From Actinomadura rubteroloni (GTDB lineage Bacteria; Actinomycetota; Actinomycetes; Streptosporangiales; Streptosporangiaceae), in NCBI RefSeq assembly GCF_002911665.1, contig NZ_MTBP01000001.1:372001-436000 (forward strand): a DNA stretch of 64,000 nt, in the 5' to 3' direction. Position numbers and translations under genes: made by a program. Shown here one piece after another: positions 9,400 to 17,964 of this stretch. A model generated the notes under the pieces. It did not search any database and was not told the DNA's origin. It saw only the letters and a program-made list of their open reading frames with translations. Position 1 is the stretch's first letter. The number at the start of each line of letters is the position of its first letter.

Positions 9400-12384
9400 A
9401 TGACGGTGGACGACGAACTGCGCGGGGCGCTCGCCTCCTTTCTGGACGGGCTGACGGCGCCGTCCGGCACGCTCGGCTGGACGGCGCAGCGCACGGCGCT
9501 CGCGGCGCTCGGCTCCGGACGCGTCGCCGGGGACGCGTCCGCGCTCGCCGACGCGCTCGCCTCTTCGGCGACGTCGGCGCTGCGGACCGACGACCAGGAG
9601 GGCGCGGTCGCCGACGCGGTCGCCGACGTGCTCGCGCGCGGCGAACGGGTGCTGCTGATGGCGCCGCCGGGGCGTCTTCCCGGGCTGCTGGAGGCGCTGG
9701 ACACGTCCGGCTCGTTCGTCCTGCACCTCGCCGAGGACCCGCCGAGCACCGGGCCCGCGCCCGTCCTGCGGCGCGGCGGCGGGACGGTCGAGTTCGCCGC
9801 CCCTTCCGCGCCGTCCACCGAGACCCGCCAGGACACCCGCGTCGTCGCTGCCCTCCCGGACGAGCGGCGCGAGCCGACGACGGAGTTCGGCCGCCCGAGC
9901 ACCGGCACGCTGCCGCTGCGTCCGGTCACGTCCGACGACCTCCCGTCCCCGAGCGAGGCCACCCAGGCGCTCCCACCCGTCACCGACGCAGACGCCGCGA
10001 CGCCCTTCAACCCACCGCCCGCCGACACGACGCAAGGCGCCCCAACGCCCGCCGACGACGCGACGCCGTCCGGCGGCCAGCGCGCATCGCGAGACGACCG
10101 CGCGCTGCGGGACGACCTCGCATCGCAGGACGACCGCGCAACGCGAAACGACGACGCAGCGCGGGACGGCCGCGCAGCGCGGGACGGCCGCGCAGCGCGG
10201 GACGGCCGCGCATCGCAGGACGACCGTGCAACGCGGAACGACGACGCAACGCGGGACGGCCGCGCAGCGTGGGACGACGACGCGACGCCGTTCGGGGAGC
10301 CGCGCGCGGACGCGTCGCCGAGCGAGCGGACGCGGGCGCTGCCGCCCGTGCCGGACGGGGAGGTCGTCGCGGGCGCAGCGGCGTCGCCGAGCGAGGAGAC
10401 GCAGGCGCTGCCGCCCGTCGCGGACGAGGAGATCCCGCCGGAGGCGCTGGTGCGGGGCGTGCTGATCCGTCCGGTCGGCGCGAAGTGGCGCCGCGCCTGG
10501 CAGGACGAGGAGAAGGAGCTGCGGCGCGGCCTGCTCTGGCTGGAGCAGTGGCCCCGCGACGTCGCGACCCTGCACGCGCTGGAGGAGGACCAGGAGAGCC
10601 GCCGCCGCGCCGCCGACGCCGAGATCGCCGCGCTGACCGCCCGCATCGCGGAGCTGGCGGAGGCGGCCGAGCGGGCGGCCGGGACCGTCCCGCCCGCCGA
10701 GCAGGAGAGCGACCGCCGCGCGGCGGACCGCGACGCCGTCGCCGAGGAGGCTGCGGGCCCGCGCGCCGAGGCCGACCGGCTGCGCGCGGAGGCGGACGCG
10801 GCGGCGAACGAGGCCCGCGAGCGCACCCGCGTCGCCGACCTCGCCTACGGCCGCTGCGTCGCGATCGACGAGCGCACCGCGCAGGCCCACGCCGAGGCGC
10901 AGGCCGCGAAACAGCAGGAGGAGCGGCTGACCGTCGACCTCGCGCGGGCGCGGTCGGAGCTGCCGCAGATCGCCGCCGAGGCCGACCGGCTCGGCGCCGA
11001 GGACGCCGACGCCGTCGCCGAGGGCCACGCCAGCTACTACCGCCTGGTGTCGGCCGAGTCCGCGCTGAGTTCCGCGAGGCAGCGGATGACGCTCACGCAG
11101 AAGCTGCACGTCGCGGCGCCGCCGCCGGAGCTGAAGCGGCTCCGCGACGACGTCCGGACGCGGACGCGGGAGGCCGACGAGGCCGCCCGGCGCGCCAACG
11201 AGATCAAGGAGGCGGCCGAGCGCACGCGGACGCACCGCGAGCGCCTGGAGCAGTTCCTGGTCGAGGGCGGCGAGGCGCTGGCGGGCGCGCGGAACGCGCA
11301 GGAGCGCCTGGCGGCCGAGGTCGCCCGGCTCGGCGCCGAGCGGGAGGCGGCCGTCGCCGACCACCGCGCGCAGGCCCGCAGCGCCGGCGAGGCCGTCGAC
11401 CGCGCGACACAGGCCGGGACGGCGGCCCGGCACGCCGAGCAGGAGGCCCTGCTGCTGGAGGAGAAGGCGGCGGCCGCGGCCCGGCTCGCGGACGCGGCGG
11501 CGGACGCGGCCGACCGGGCGCGCGGCGAGGCGGCGGCGGCGAACGAACGCGTCACGTCCGCGCGAGAGGAACTGGACCGGCTGCACGCCGCCGTCACCGA
11601 ACGCGTGACGCTGGACGAAGCCGAACTGACGGGCGCCCGCGAGACCGAGGAACGCTCCCGCGAACGCGTCCGCGAGATCTGCGGCGCCGATCCCGGCGCC
11701 GAGGATCTCGCCGCGCACCAGGCCCGCGTCATGCGCCGGATCGAGGCGCTGGCCCGGCTGCTCGGCGGCGTCGGCGACCACAGGACGCTGCTGGCCGAGG
11801 CCGACGTGATCTGCGGCTCGCCGGTCGCGCTCGGCGCCGTCCCGCTGCCCGAGGCCGACACGCTGGTCGTCGCGGGCGCGGGCGAGATCACCGACACGGA
11901 GTTCCTGGTGGGCGCGGTGCGGACCCGCCGCTGGGTGCTCGTCGGGACCGACGGGGAGACCCCCGCCGTCCGCCGAGGCCACGAGCGGCCGGCCCGCGGG
12001 CTGCTGGAGGACGCGTCAGTCGTCGTCGTCCCCGAGGACGAGGTGCAGCGCCCAGCCGACGACCCCGACGACGATGGCGCCCCAGAACGCGGGCCAGAAC
12101 CCGGCGACGTGGAAGGGCAGGTCGAGCCGTTCGGCGAGCTTGCTGGTGAGCAGCATGAGCAGGCCGTTGACGACGAGCCCGAACAGGCCGAGCGTCAGGA
12201 CGTAGAAGGCGCAGCCGAGGGTCTTGACGATCGGCTTGATGATCGCGTTGACCAGGCCGAAGACGACCGCGACCCCGACGAGCGCGAGGGCCTTGCGGCC
12301 GGTGTCGTCGCCGCGGACCGTGATGCCGTCGATGAACACGGTGGCGACCCACAGCGCGACCGCCGTGATTCCGATCTTGATTAG
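9400..12384 (+). CDS. Large coiled-coil protein with degenerate SF1-helicase-like ends
   Basis: The open frame encodes 994 residues. Residues 1-130 form a mixed domain with GERVLLMAPPG, resembling helicase motif Ia. Residues 150-350 are low complexity, including Arg/Asp repeats (RDGRAA, DDRAT). Residues about 360-760 are long coiled coil. Near 800-860, ADTLVVAGAGEITDTEFLVGA followed by WVLVGTDGE looks like helicase motifs II and III, but without the DE of motif II and with no Walker A motif anywhere. The last 120 residues are Asp/Glu/Gln-rich and lie antisense to the holin-family gene at 12016-12393, so the natural C-terminus may be nearer 12015. It is either a degenerate, C-terminally truncated SF1 ATPase or a structural protein. 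ATP hydrolysis is unlikely. Confidence 0.7.
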   Translation: MTVDDELRGALASFLDGLTAPSGTLGWTAQRTALAALGSGRVAGDASALADALASSATSALRTDDQEGAVADAVADVLARGERVLLMAPPGRLPGLLEALDTSGSFVLHLAEDPPSTGPAPVLRRGGGTVEFAAPSAPSTETRQDTRVVAALPDERREPTTEFGRPSTGTLPLRPVTSDDLPSPSEATQALPPVTDADAATPFNPPPADTTQGAPTPADDATPSGGQRASRDDRALRDDLASQDDRATRNDDAARDGRAARDGRAARDGRASQDDRATRNDDATRDGRAAWDDDATPFGEPRADASPSERTRALPPVPDGEVVAGAAASPSEETQALPPVADEEIPPEALVRGVLIRPVGAKWRRAWQDEEKELRRGLLWLEQWPRDVATLHALEEDQESRRRAADAEIAALTARIAELAEAAERAAGTVPPAEQESDRRAADRDAVAEEAAGPRAEADRLRAEADAAANEARERTRVADLAYGRCVAIDERTAQAHAEAQAAKQQEERLTVDLARARSELPQIAAEADRLGAEDADAVAEGHASYYRLVSAESALSSARQRMTLTQKLHVAAPPPELKRLRDDVRTRTREADEAARRANEIKEAAERTRTHRERLEQFLVEGGEALAGARNAQERLAAEVARLGAEREAAVADHRAQARSAGEAVDRATQAGTAARHAEQEALLLEEKAAAAARLADAAADAADRARGEAAAANERVTSAREELDRLHAAVTERVTLDEAELTGARETEERSRERVREICGADPGAEDLAAHQARVMRRIEALARLLGGVGDHRTLLAEADVICGSPVALGAVPLPEADTLVVAGAGEITDTEFLVGAVRTRRWVLVGTDGETPAVRRGHERPARGLLEDASVVVVPEDEVQRPADDPDDDGAPERGPEPGDVEGQVEPFGELAGEQHEQAVDDEPEQAERQDVEGAAEGLDDRLDDRVDQAEDDRDPDEREGLAAGVVAADRDAVDEHGGDPQRDRRDSDLD
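10156..10209 (+). repeat. Three perfect tandem copies of an 18-bp unit
   Basis: The 18-bp unit GCAGCGCGGGACGGCCGC occurs three times without mismatch, in frame, encoding repeated RDGRAA. Degenerate copies flank it from about 10080 to 10280. Unit length is a multiple of three, so copy-number change would not break the frame. Confidence 0.9.
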
Positions 12385-12393
12385 TATCCGCAC
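12016..12393 (-). CDS. Phage holin family (YvlD-like) small membrane protein
   Basis: This 125-residue protein consists almost entirely of four hydrophobic helices (IKIGITAVALWVATVFIDG, ALALVGVAVVFGLVNAIIK, FYVLTLGLFGLVVNGLLML, FWPAFWGAIVVGVVGWALHL) with an acidic tail ending DDDD. The NAIIKPIVK and LTLGLF..NGLLML motifs are typical of the widespread family labelled phage holin family 4/YvlD, a bacterial membrane protein of unknown role rather than a real phage lysis holin. It is convergent with the coiled-coil gene, whose open frame overlaps it on the opposite strand by 369 bp. It is divergent from the HAD gene. Confidence 0.9.
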   Translation of the reverse strand: MRILIKIGITAVALWVATVFIDGITVRGDDTGRKALALVGVAVVFGLVNAIIKPIVKTLGCAFYVLTLGLFGLVVNGLLMLLTSKLAERLDLPFHVAGFWPAFWGAIVVGVVGWALHLVLGDDDD

Positions 12394-12559
12394 GCTCCCG
12401 ATGATCGCGGGCGGCGGCGTCCGGCGGCATCCCTCTGCGATGGGATTCGCGGCGGCTCGGGGTCATCACGGCGGATGAGATCCGCCTTGCCAGGTTTTGA
12501 CCTCCGCCCGGCCACGCCGTTATGACCTGCGGGGTCATCCTGGTACGAGGGAGGCAGCC

Positions 12560-13210
12560 GTGACCGTACGAGCCGTGATCTTCGACATGGACGGGGTGCT
12601 GGTCGACTCCGCGCCCGTCTGGGCGGACGTCCGGCGGGAGTACGTCCGCGACCGCGACGGCGCGTGGCCGCCGGGGACCGAACGTCGCCTCATGGACATG
12701 AGCACCGACGAGTGGGCCGAGTATTTGGCGCGCAGGCTCGTCCCGGGCGCGTCCGTGGACGACGTCGCCTACCAGGTCGTGGACCGGATGACCGAGCGGT
12801 ACGCCGAGTCGGTGCCGCTGCTGCCGGGGGCGGTGGACGCCGTCCGGCGGCTGTCGGAGCGGTTCGCGATCGGGCTGACCAGCTCGTCGCCGCGCTCGAT
12901 CATCGACCTGGTGCTCGGCCGGCTCGGCATCGCGGGGCTGTTCCTCGCGACCGTCGCGCCCGAGGAGGTCGACCGGGGCCGGCCCGCGCCCGACCCCTAC
13001 CTCGCGGCGGCGGCGCAGATGGACACCGACGTCGCCGAATGCCTCGCCGTCGAGGACTCCGCCGCCGGGCTGCGCGCCGCGCACGCCGCCGGGATGCCGG
13101 TGATCGCGGTGCCGCGTCCGGAGCGTCCGCCGGGCGACGCGCTCGGCTGCGCCGCGTTCGTGGCCGGTTCGCTGGACGAGATCACCGGCGAGCTGGTGGC
13201 CGGGCTCTGA
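12560..13210 (+). CDS. HAD-superfamily phosphatase, beta-phosphoglucomutase-like
   Basis: This 216-residue HAD hydrolase has motif I FDMDGVLVDS near the N-terminus (nucleophile Asp and acid/base Asp), motif II TSSSPRSII, a conserved Lys-region replaced by DRGRPAPDPY, and motif IV AVEDSAAGLRAAHAAGM. These features fit the beta-phosphoglucomutase/phosphatase subgroup with a helical cap (residues about 20-85). Substrates are probably sugar phosphates or similar small phosphate esters. The GTG at 12560 is preferred over an upstream in-frame start because GAGGGAGG lies just 5' of it and the first motif then begins at residue 8. It is immediately upstream of recQ, separated by 44 bp. Confidence 0.9.
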   Translation: MTVRAVIFDMDGVLVDSAPVWADVRREYVRDRDGAWPPGTERRLMDMSTDEWAEYLARRLVPGASVDDVAYQVVDRMTERYAESVPLLPGAVDAVRRLSERFAIGLTSSSPRSIIDLVLGRLGIAGLFLATVAPEEVDRGRPAPDPYLAAAAQMDTDVAECLAVEDSAAGLRAAHAAGMPVIAVPRPERPPGDALGCAAFVAGSLDEITGELVAGL

Positions 13211-13254
13211 CGCGTTCCGGCGCGACCGTCGCACCCGGCTCGTACGATGGAGCG

Positions 13255-15087
13255 ATGGTGCCCCCCGCGACAGAGACCCCGGCTCTGGAGACGCTGCGGC
13301 GCGTCTTCGGGTACGAGACGTTCCGCGACGGCCAGGCGGAGATCATCGAGCACGTCGTGGCGGGCGGCGACGCGCTGGTCCTCATGCCGACCGGCGGCGG
13401 CAAGTCGCTCTGCTACCAGATCCCGGCGCTCGTCCGGCGCGGCACGGGCGTGGTGATCTCGCCGCTCATCGCGCTCATGCAGGACCAGGTGGACGCGCTG
13501 CGCGCCGTCGGCGTCCGGGCCGGGTTCCTCAACTCCGCGCAGGACGCCGACGACCGCCGCATGACCGAGGCCGAACTGCTCGCGGGCGAGCTGGACCTGC
13601 TCTACCTCGCGCCGGAACGGCTGCGCGTCGCCGCCACCGCCGACCTCCTCGACAAGATCGACGTGGCGCTGTTCGCGATCGACGAGGCGCACTGCGTGGC
13701 GCAGTGGGGGCACGACTTCCGTCCCGACTACCTCATGCTGTCCGAGCTGCACGCCCGCTGGCCGGACATTCCGCGCATCGCGCTCACCGCGACCGCCACC
13801 GAGGCCACCCGCGCGGAGATCGCCACGCGGCTCGGGCTGGAGGACGCGCGGACGTTCGTGGCGAGCTTCGACCGTCCGAACATCCAGTACCGGATCGAGC
13901 CCAAGACCGACGCCAAGCGGCAACTGCTGACGTTCCTGCGCGAGGAGCACGCGGGCGACGCGGGCATCGTCTACTGCCTGTCGCGCAGTTCGGTGGAGAA
14001 GCACGCGGCGTTCCTCACCGAGAACGGGATCGAGGCCGTCCCGTACCACGCCGGGCTGGACCCGCAGGTCCGCGCGGCGCACCAGGCGCGGTTCCTGCGC
14101 GAGGACGGGCTCGTCGTCGTCGCGACGATCGCGTTCGGGATGGGGATCGACAAGCCGGACGTCCGGTTCGTCGCCCATCTCGACCTGCCGAAGTCGGTGG
14201 AGGGCTACTACCAGGAGACGGGCCGCGCGGGCCGGGACGGGCTGCCCTCGACGGCGTGGCTGGCCTACGGGCTGAACGACGTCGTCAACCTGCGGAAGAT
14301 GATCGACTCGTCCGAGGGCGACGCCGAGCACCGCCGCCGGCTGAGCCGCCACCTGGACGCCATGCTCGCCCTGTGCGAGACGGTCGAGTGCCGCCGGACG
14401 CAGCTGCTGAACTACTTCGGCCAGCCCGGCGGCGCGGCGTGCGGCAACTGCGACACCTGCCTCTCCCCGCCCGAGACGTGGGACGGGACGGTCGCGGCGC
14501 AGAAGGTGCTGTCCACGATCGTCCGGCTGGACCGGGAGCGGCGGCAGAAGTTCGGCGCGGGCCACATCATCGACATCCTGCTCGGCAAGAAGAACGCGAA
14601 GGTCGACCAGTTCGGCCATGACGAGCTGAGCGTCTTCGGGATCGGCACGGACCTGCGCGACACCGAATGGCGCGCCGTCGTCCGTCAGCTCCTGGCGCAG
14701 GGTCTCGTGGCGGTGGAGTCGATGTACGGGTCGCTGATCCTGACGGACGCGAGCGCCGAGGTGCTGCGCGGCGCCCGCAAGGTCCCGATGCGGCGCGAGC
14801 CGGAACGGACGAAGCCCGCGCGGGCCAAGTCGGCGTCCAAGTCCCGCGCGCCGGTCGAGATGCCCGCCGAGGCGCAGCCGCTCTTCGAGCGCCTGCGCGC
14901 GTGGCGGGGGGCGACGGCGAAGGAGCAGGGCGTGCCCGCCTACGTCGTCTTCCACGACGCGACGCTGCGCGAGATCGCGACCGTTCGCCCGTCGAGCCTG
15001 GCCGAGCTGGGCGGGATCAGCGGCATCGGCGAGAACAAGCTGGCCAAGTACGGCGAGCAGGTGCTCGCCGCGCTCGCCGAGAGCTGA
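13255..15087 (+). CDS. recQ: ATP-dependent DNA helicase RecQ
   Basis: This 610-residue RecQ helicase is complete. Walker A is PTGGGKSLCYQ (about residue 45), the DEAH box is IDEAHCVAQWGHDFRPDY, the aromatic-rich loop is present, and motif VI is YYQETGRAGRDG. The RecQ zinc-binding domain carries its four cysteines (CRRTQLLNYFG..CGNCDTC), a winged-helix follows, and a C-terminal HRDC domain ends the protein (EAQPLFERLRAWR to KYGEQVLAALAES). RecQ unwinds 3'-5' and processes stalled forks and recombination intermediates with RecA, RecF-type proteins and RecJ. The Lys/Arg/Ser-rich linker before HRDC (KPARAKSASKSRAP) is flexible. The ATG at 13255 follows the HAD stop by 44 bp. The gene converges with the MMPL gene with a 3-bp gap. 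Confidence 0.97.
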   Translation: MVPPATETPALETLRRVFGYETFRDGQAEIIEHVVAGGDALVLMPTGGGKSLCYQIPALVRRGTGVVISPLIALMQDQVDALRAVGVRAGFLNSAQDADDRRMTEAELLAGELDLLYLAPERLRVAATADLLDKIDVALFAIDEAHCVAQWGHDFRPDYLMLSELHARWPDIPRIALTATATEATRAEIATRLGLEDARTFVASFDRPNIQYRIEPKTDAKRQLLTFLREEHAGDAGIVYCLSRSSVEKHAAFLTENGIEAVPYHAGLDPQVRAAHQARFLREDGLVVVATIAFGMGIDKPDVRFVAHLDLPKSVEGYYQETGRAGRDGLPSTAWLAYGLNDVVNLRKMIDSSEGDAEHRRRLSRHLDAMLALCETVECRRTQLLNYFGQPGGAACGNCDTCLSPPETWDGTVAAQKVLSTIVRLDRERRQKFGAGHIIDILLGKKNAKVDQFGHDELSVFGIGTDLRDTEWRAVVRQLLAQGLVAVESMYGSLILTDASAEVLRGARKVPMRREPERTKPARAKSASKSRAPVEMPAEAQPLFERLRAWRGATAKEQGVPAYVVFHDATLREIATVRPSSLAELGGISGIGENKLAKYGEQVLAALAES

Positions 15088-15090
15088 CCG

Positions 15091-17952
15091 CTACTCGTCG
15101 TCGGGCACGGTCCGCCAGACCCAGCCGCTGCCGGTCGGGCTGGGGACGATCTCGCGCCGCTCCCCGGACGCTCGGGACGGGCGCGGCTCCGGCGGACCGT
15201 CCGCCCACGGCCGCCACGGCTCGTCCGCGCCCCGCGCCGCCCGCAGCGGCGTCCGCGGCGCGTCCTCCGGAATGGACGCGTCCGAACCCGGCGGGCGCGC
15301 GTCCGAACCCGGCGCGGCCGGGCGCGGCTCGGGACCCGGCACGGCCGACGGACGCGGCGCGGCCGGGCGCGGGTCGGGACCCGGCACGCTCGGTGAGCGC
15401 GGCGCAGACGAGCGCGGCTCGAGGGCGGGCGCGGCCGACGGGCGCGGTGTAGCCGGACTCGGCGCGGTCGGGCGCGGGTCGGAGGTGCGGGCGGCCGGGG
15501 GGCGCGGTGTGGGCGAGTCCGGGACGGGGGCCGGGGGGTTCGCCGCCGGGACGTTCGCGAAGATCGACTTGGTGGTGACCGGGGTCTCGGCGCTCTCGGC
15601 CCACTGGACGCGGTAGGAGAACGGCTGGTCCTCGGGCAGGGGCGGCGGGGCGGCGGGGCCGGCGCCGCCCGCGTCGCTGACCTCCCGCAGGTCGACCTTG
15701 GCGTGCAGGCCCGCGAGGAACCCGGGCAGCCACCAGTTCGCCGCGCCGAGGAACCGCATCGTCGCCGGGACGAGCAGCGCCCGCACGAGCGCCGCGTCCA
15801 CCACGACCGCGACGAACATGCCGACGCCGATGAGCTTCACCACCGTGATCCCGGCCATCCCGAACGCGCCGATGACCAGCAGGAACAGCACGGCCGCGCT
15901 GCTGATGATCCCGCCGGTGTACTGCATGCCCCGGGCGACGGCGGCGCGGTTGTCGTGCGTGTGGTCCCATTCCTCCCGGATGCGGCTGAGGAGGAAGACC
16001 TCATAGTCCATCGACAGCCCGAACACGACGGCCAGGATCAGGATCATGCTGGTCGCCTCGACGCTGTCGGTCGGCGTGAAATGCAGAACGCCGGCCAGAT
16101 GCCCGTACTGGAATCCCCACACGATCGCGCCGAACGACGCCCCGATCGACAGGACGTTCATCACGATCGCCTTGAGCGGCAGCAGGATCGACCCGAAGAA
16201 CATGAACAGCAGCAGGAACGTCGAGGCGCCGACCACGGCCGCCATTTTCGGCAGGCTGCGCATGAGGCTGGACATCTGGTCCGCCTGCATGGCCGTCGTG
16301 CCGCCGATGTCCAGATGCATCGGGTAGCCGTTCTTCATGACGGTCATGTCCCGGATTTTCGCGACGAGGTCGAACGACCGGTCGTCCATCGGCGCGTACT
16401 TGGTGTAGACCGAGATCCGCACCGCGCCGTAGTCCCCGGAATAGCCGCTGAACTTGGCCTGGTTCACGCCGGGCAGTTTCGTCAGCCGGACGCGGAACTC
16501 CTCCAGATACTGCGGGATGTTGTCGCCCGCCCGCGACGGCCGCCAGTCCTTCGGAATGAGGTCGCCGGACACGACCACGTCGATCGGCTCGGCGGACCCG
16601 CTCGGGAATTCCTTCTGGACCTTCTCCACCACGGTCCGCGTCGTGCTGCCCTCGGGAAGCTGCCGGACGTCCAGCGCGCCGAACCGGATGTTCAGGAACG
16701 GCCCGGCCATCACCGCGAGCGCCACCAGCACGACCGCGAAATACGGCAGCGGGTGCTTCATGACGCTCGTGCCGAGCCGGAACCAGAACCGGTCCTCCTG
16801 CGCCTTCGGGCTGCGGCGGCGGCGCCACGGCATCTGCATCCACTCGACGCCGCGTCCGAACACCGCCAGCAGCGTCGGCAGCAGCAGCGTCGCGCCGAGG
16901 ACGGCGACGAGGACGGTCGCGATCCCGGCGAGCCCGATCGTCCGCAGGAAGAGCTGCGGGAACACCAGCAGGCCGGAGAGCGCGGCGGAGACGGTGATGC
17001 CGGAGACGATGATCGTCCGTCCGGCGGTGGCCATCGTCCGTCCCAGCGCGGCCTGGCGCAGCGGCGTGACGACCCGCTTGTACGCCTTGCGCTTGGCCCG
17101 CCGCTCCCGGCGCGTCGGGAACTGCTTCCACGGTTTCCCGGGCGGGATCATGTGCTCGTCGAGGGCCTTGGCGTACTCCTCTCGATAGCGGCTGATGATG
17201 AACAGCGAATAGTCGATCGCGAGACCGACGCCCATCATCGTGACGACTTCGAGCGCCATCGAGTTGACGTCCGTCAGGAACGAGATCCCGTGCAGGACGG
17301 CGAGCCCGCCCAGCATCGAGAACAACGCGACGAACAACGGCAGGACGGACGCCCCCACCGCGCCGAACAGCATGATGAGCAGCAGGAACAGCGGAAGGGC
17401 GGTGATCGTCTCGGCCCGGACGATGTCCGCGACGACCTGCTCGCCGAACTCGGTGCCGAGCGGGAACGCGCCGCCGAGATGCGTGTCCAGGCCGGGCGCC
17501 GCCAGCCGGTCTTTGACCCAGAGGTAGTTGTCGGCCTTGGTCTTGTCGTCCTTGCCCGCCATCATCAGCGACACGATGGTCGAGTGGCGGTCCGCGGACG
17601 CGAGGCTCTTGGCGTTCTTCTCGTCCAGCGTCCAGTACGACACCTCGGACGACACGCGGTCCTTCGGCAGTCGCGCGATGGTCGTGATGACGTCGCGCAT
17701 GTAGGCCGGGTCGTCGACCGTCCGCGAACCGCTGCTGTAGAGGATGAGGATGTCGGGGTTGGTGCTCCCGAAATACGTCGAGCCCAGTTTCGTGACGAGC
17801 GACGACGACGATTTCGGGTCGTCGTAGCCGCCGTTCTTGAACTTCGCCAGGACGCCGAGGCCCCAGAAGCCCGCCACCAGGATCCCGCCGACGATCACGA
17901 CGAGGCCGATCCAGCGCCGCCGGTGCAGGAGCCGGCCCAGCCCCGTAAGCAT
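15091..17952 (-). CDS. MMPL-family RND lipid exporter
   Basis: This 953-residue inner-membrane transporter has two MMPL repeats. Each repeat has one N-terminal helix, a large periplasmic loop and a five-helix block. The proton-relay Asp-Tyr pairs known from MmpL3 are visible in both halves (GLAIDYSLFIISRYREEY and VFGLSMDYEVFLLSRIREEW). The C-terminal 200 residues are a Pro/Arg/Ser/Ala-rich cytoplasmic tail of repeated PGPDPRPAAPRPSA-type units. MmpL proteins export lipids such as trehalose mycolates or polyketide lipids. The gene lies 12 bp downstream of a fatty acyl-AMP ligase and is almost certainly co-transcribed, so the cargo is likely a lipid or lipopeptide that starts from an acyl-adenylate. 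No polyketide synthase is present inside the window. Confidence 0.93.
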   Translation of the reverse strand: MLTGLGRLLHRRRWIGLVVIVGGILVAGFWGLGVLAKFKNGGYDDPKSSSSLVTKLGSTYFGSTNPDILILYSSGSRTVDDPAYMRDVITTIARLPKDRVSSEVSYWTLDEKNAKSLASADRHSTIVSLMMAGKDDKTKADNYLWVKDRLAAPGLDTHLGGAFPLGTEFGEQVVADIVRAETITALPLFLLLIMLFGAVGASVLPLFVALFSMLGGLAVLHGISFLTDVNSMALEVVTMMGVGLAIDYSLFIISRYREEYAKALDEHMIPPGKPWKQFPTRRERRAKRKAYKRVVTPLRQAALGRTMATAGRTIIVSGITVSAALSGLLVFPQLFLRTIGLAGIATVLVAVLGATLLLPTLLAVFGRGVEWMQMPWRRRRSPKAQEDRFWFRLGTSVMKHPLPYFAVVLVALAVMAGPFLNIRFGALDVRQLPEGSTTRTVVEKVQKEFPSGSAEPIDVVVSGDLIPKDWRPSRAGDNIPQYLEEFRVRLTKLPGVNQAKFSGYSGDYGAVRISVYTKYAPMDDRSFDLVAKIRDMTVMKNGYPMHLDIGGTTAMQADQMSSLMRSLPKMAAVVGASTFLLLFMFFGSILLPLKAIVMNVLSIGASFGAIVWGFQYGHLAGVLHFTPTDSVEATSMILILAVVFGLSMDYEVFLLSRIREEWDHTHDNRAAVARGMQYTGGIISSAAVLFLLVIGAFGMAGITVVKLIGVGMFVAVVVDAALVRALLVPATMRFLGAANWWLPGFLAGLHAKVDLREVSDAGGAGPAAPPPLPEDQPFSYRVQWAESAETPVTTKSIFANVPAANPPAPVPDSPTPRPPAARTSDPRPTAPSPATPRPSAAPALEPRSSAPRSPSVPGPDPRPAAPRPSAVPGPEPRPAAPGSDARPPGSDASIPEDAPRTPLRAARGADEPWRPWADGPPEPRPSRASGERREIVPSPTGSGWVWRTVPDDE

Positions 17953-17964
17953 GATCCTCCAGAG

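Noticed and set aside
8182-11982. Very long open frame (over 1200 codons) on the minus strand
   Set aside because: It runs antisense to the second CNNM gene and the coiled-coil gene, is rich in Arg/Gly/Pro/Ala with no domain motifs, and arises from the GC bias that removes stop codons from the opposite frame.
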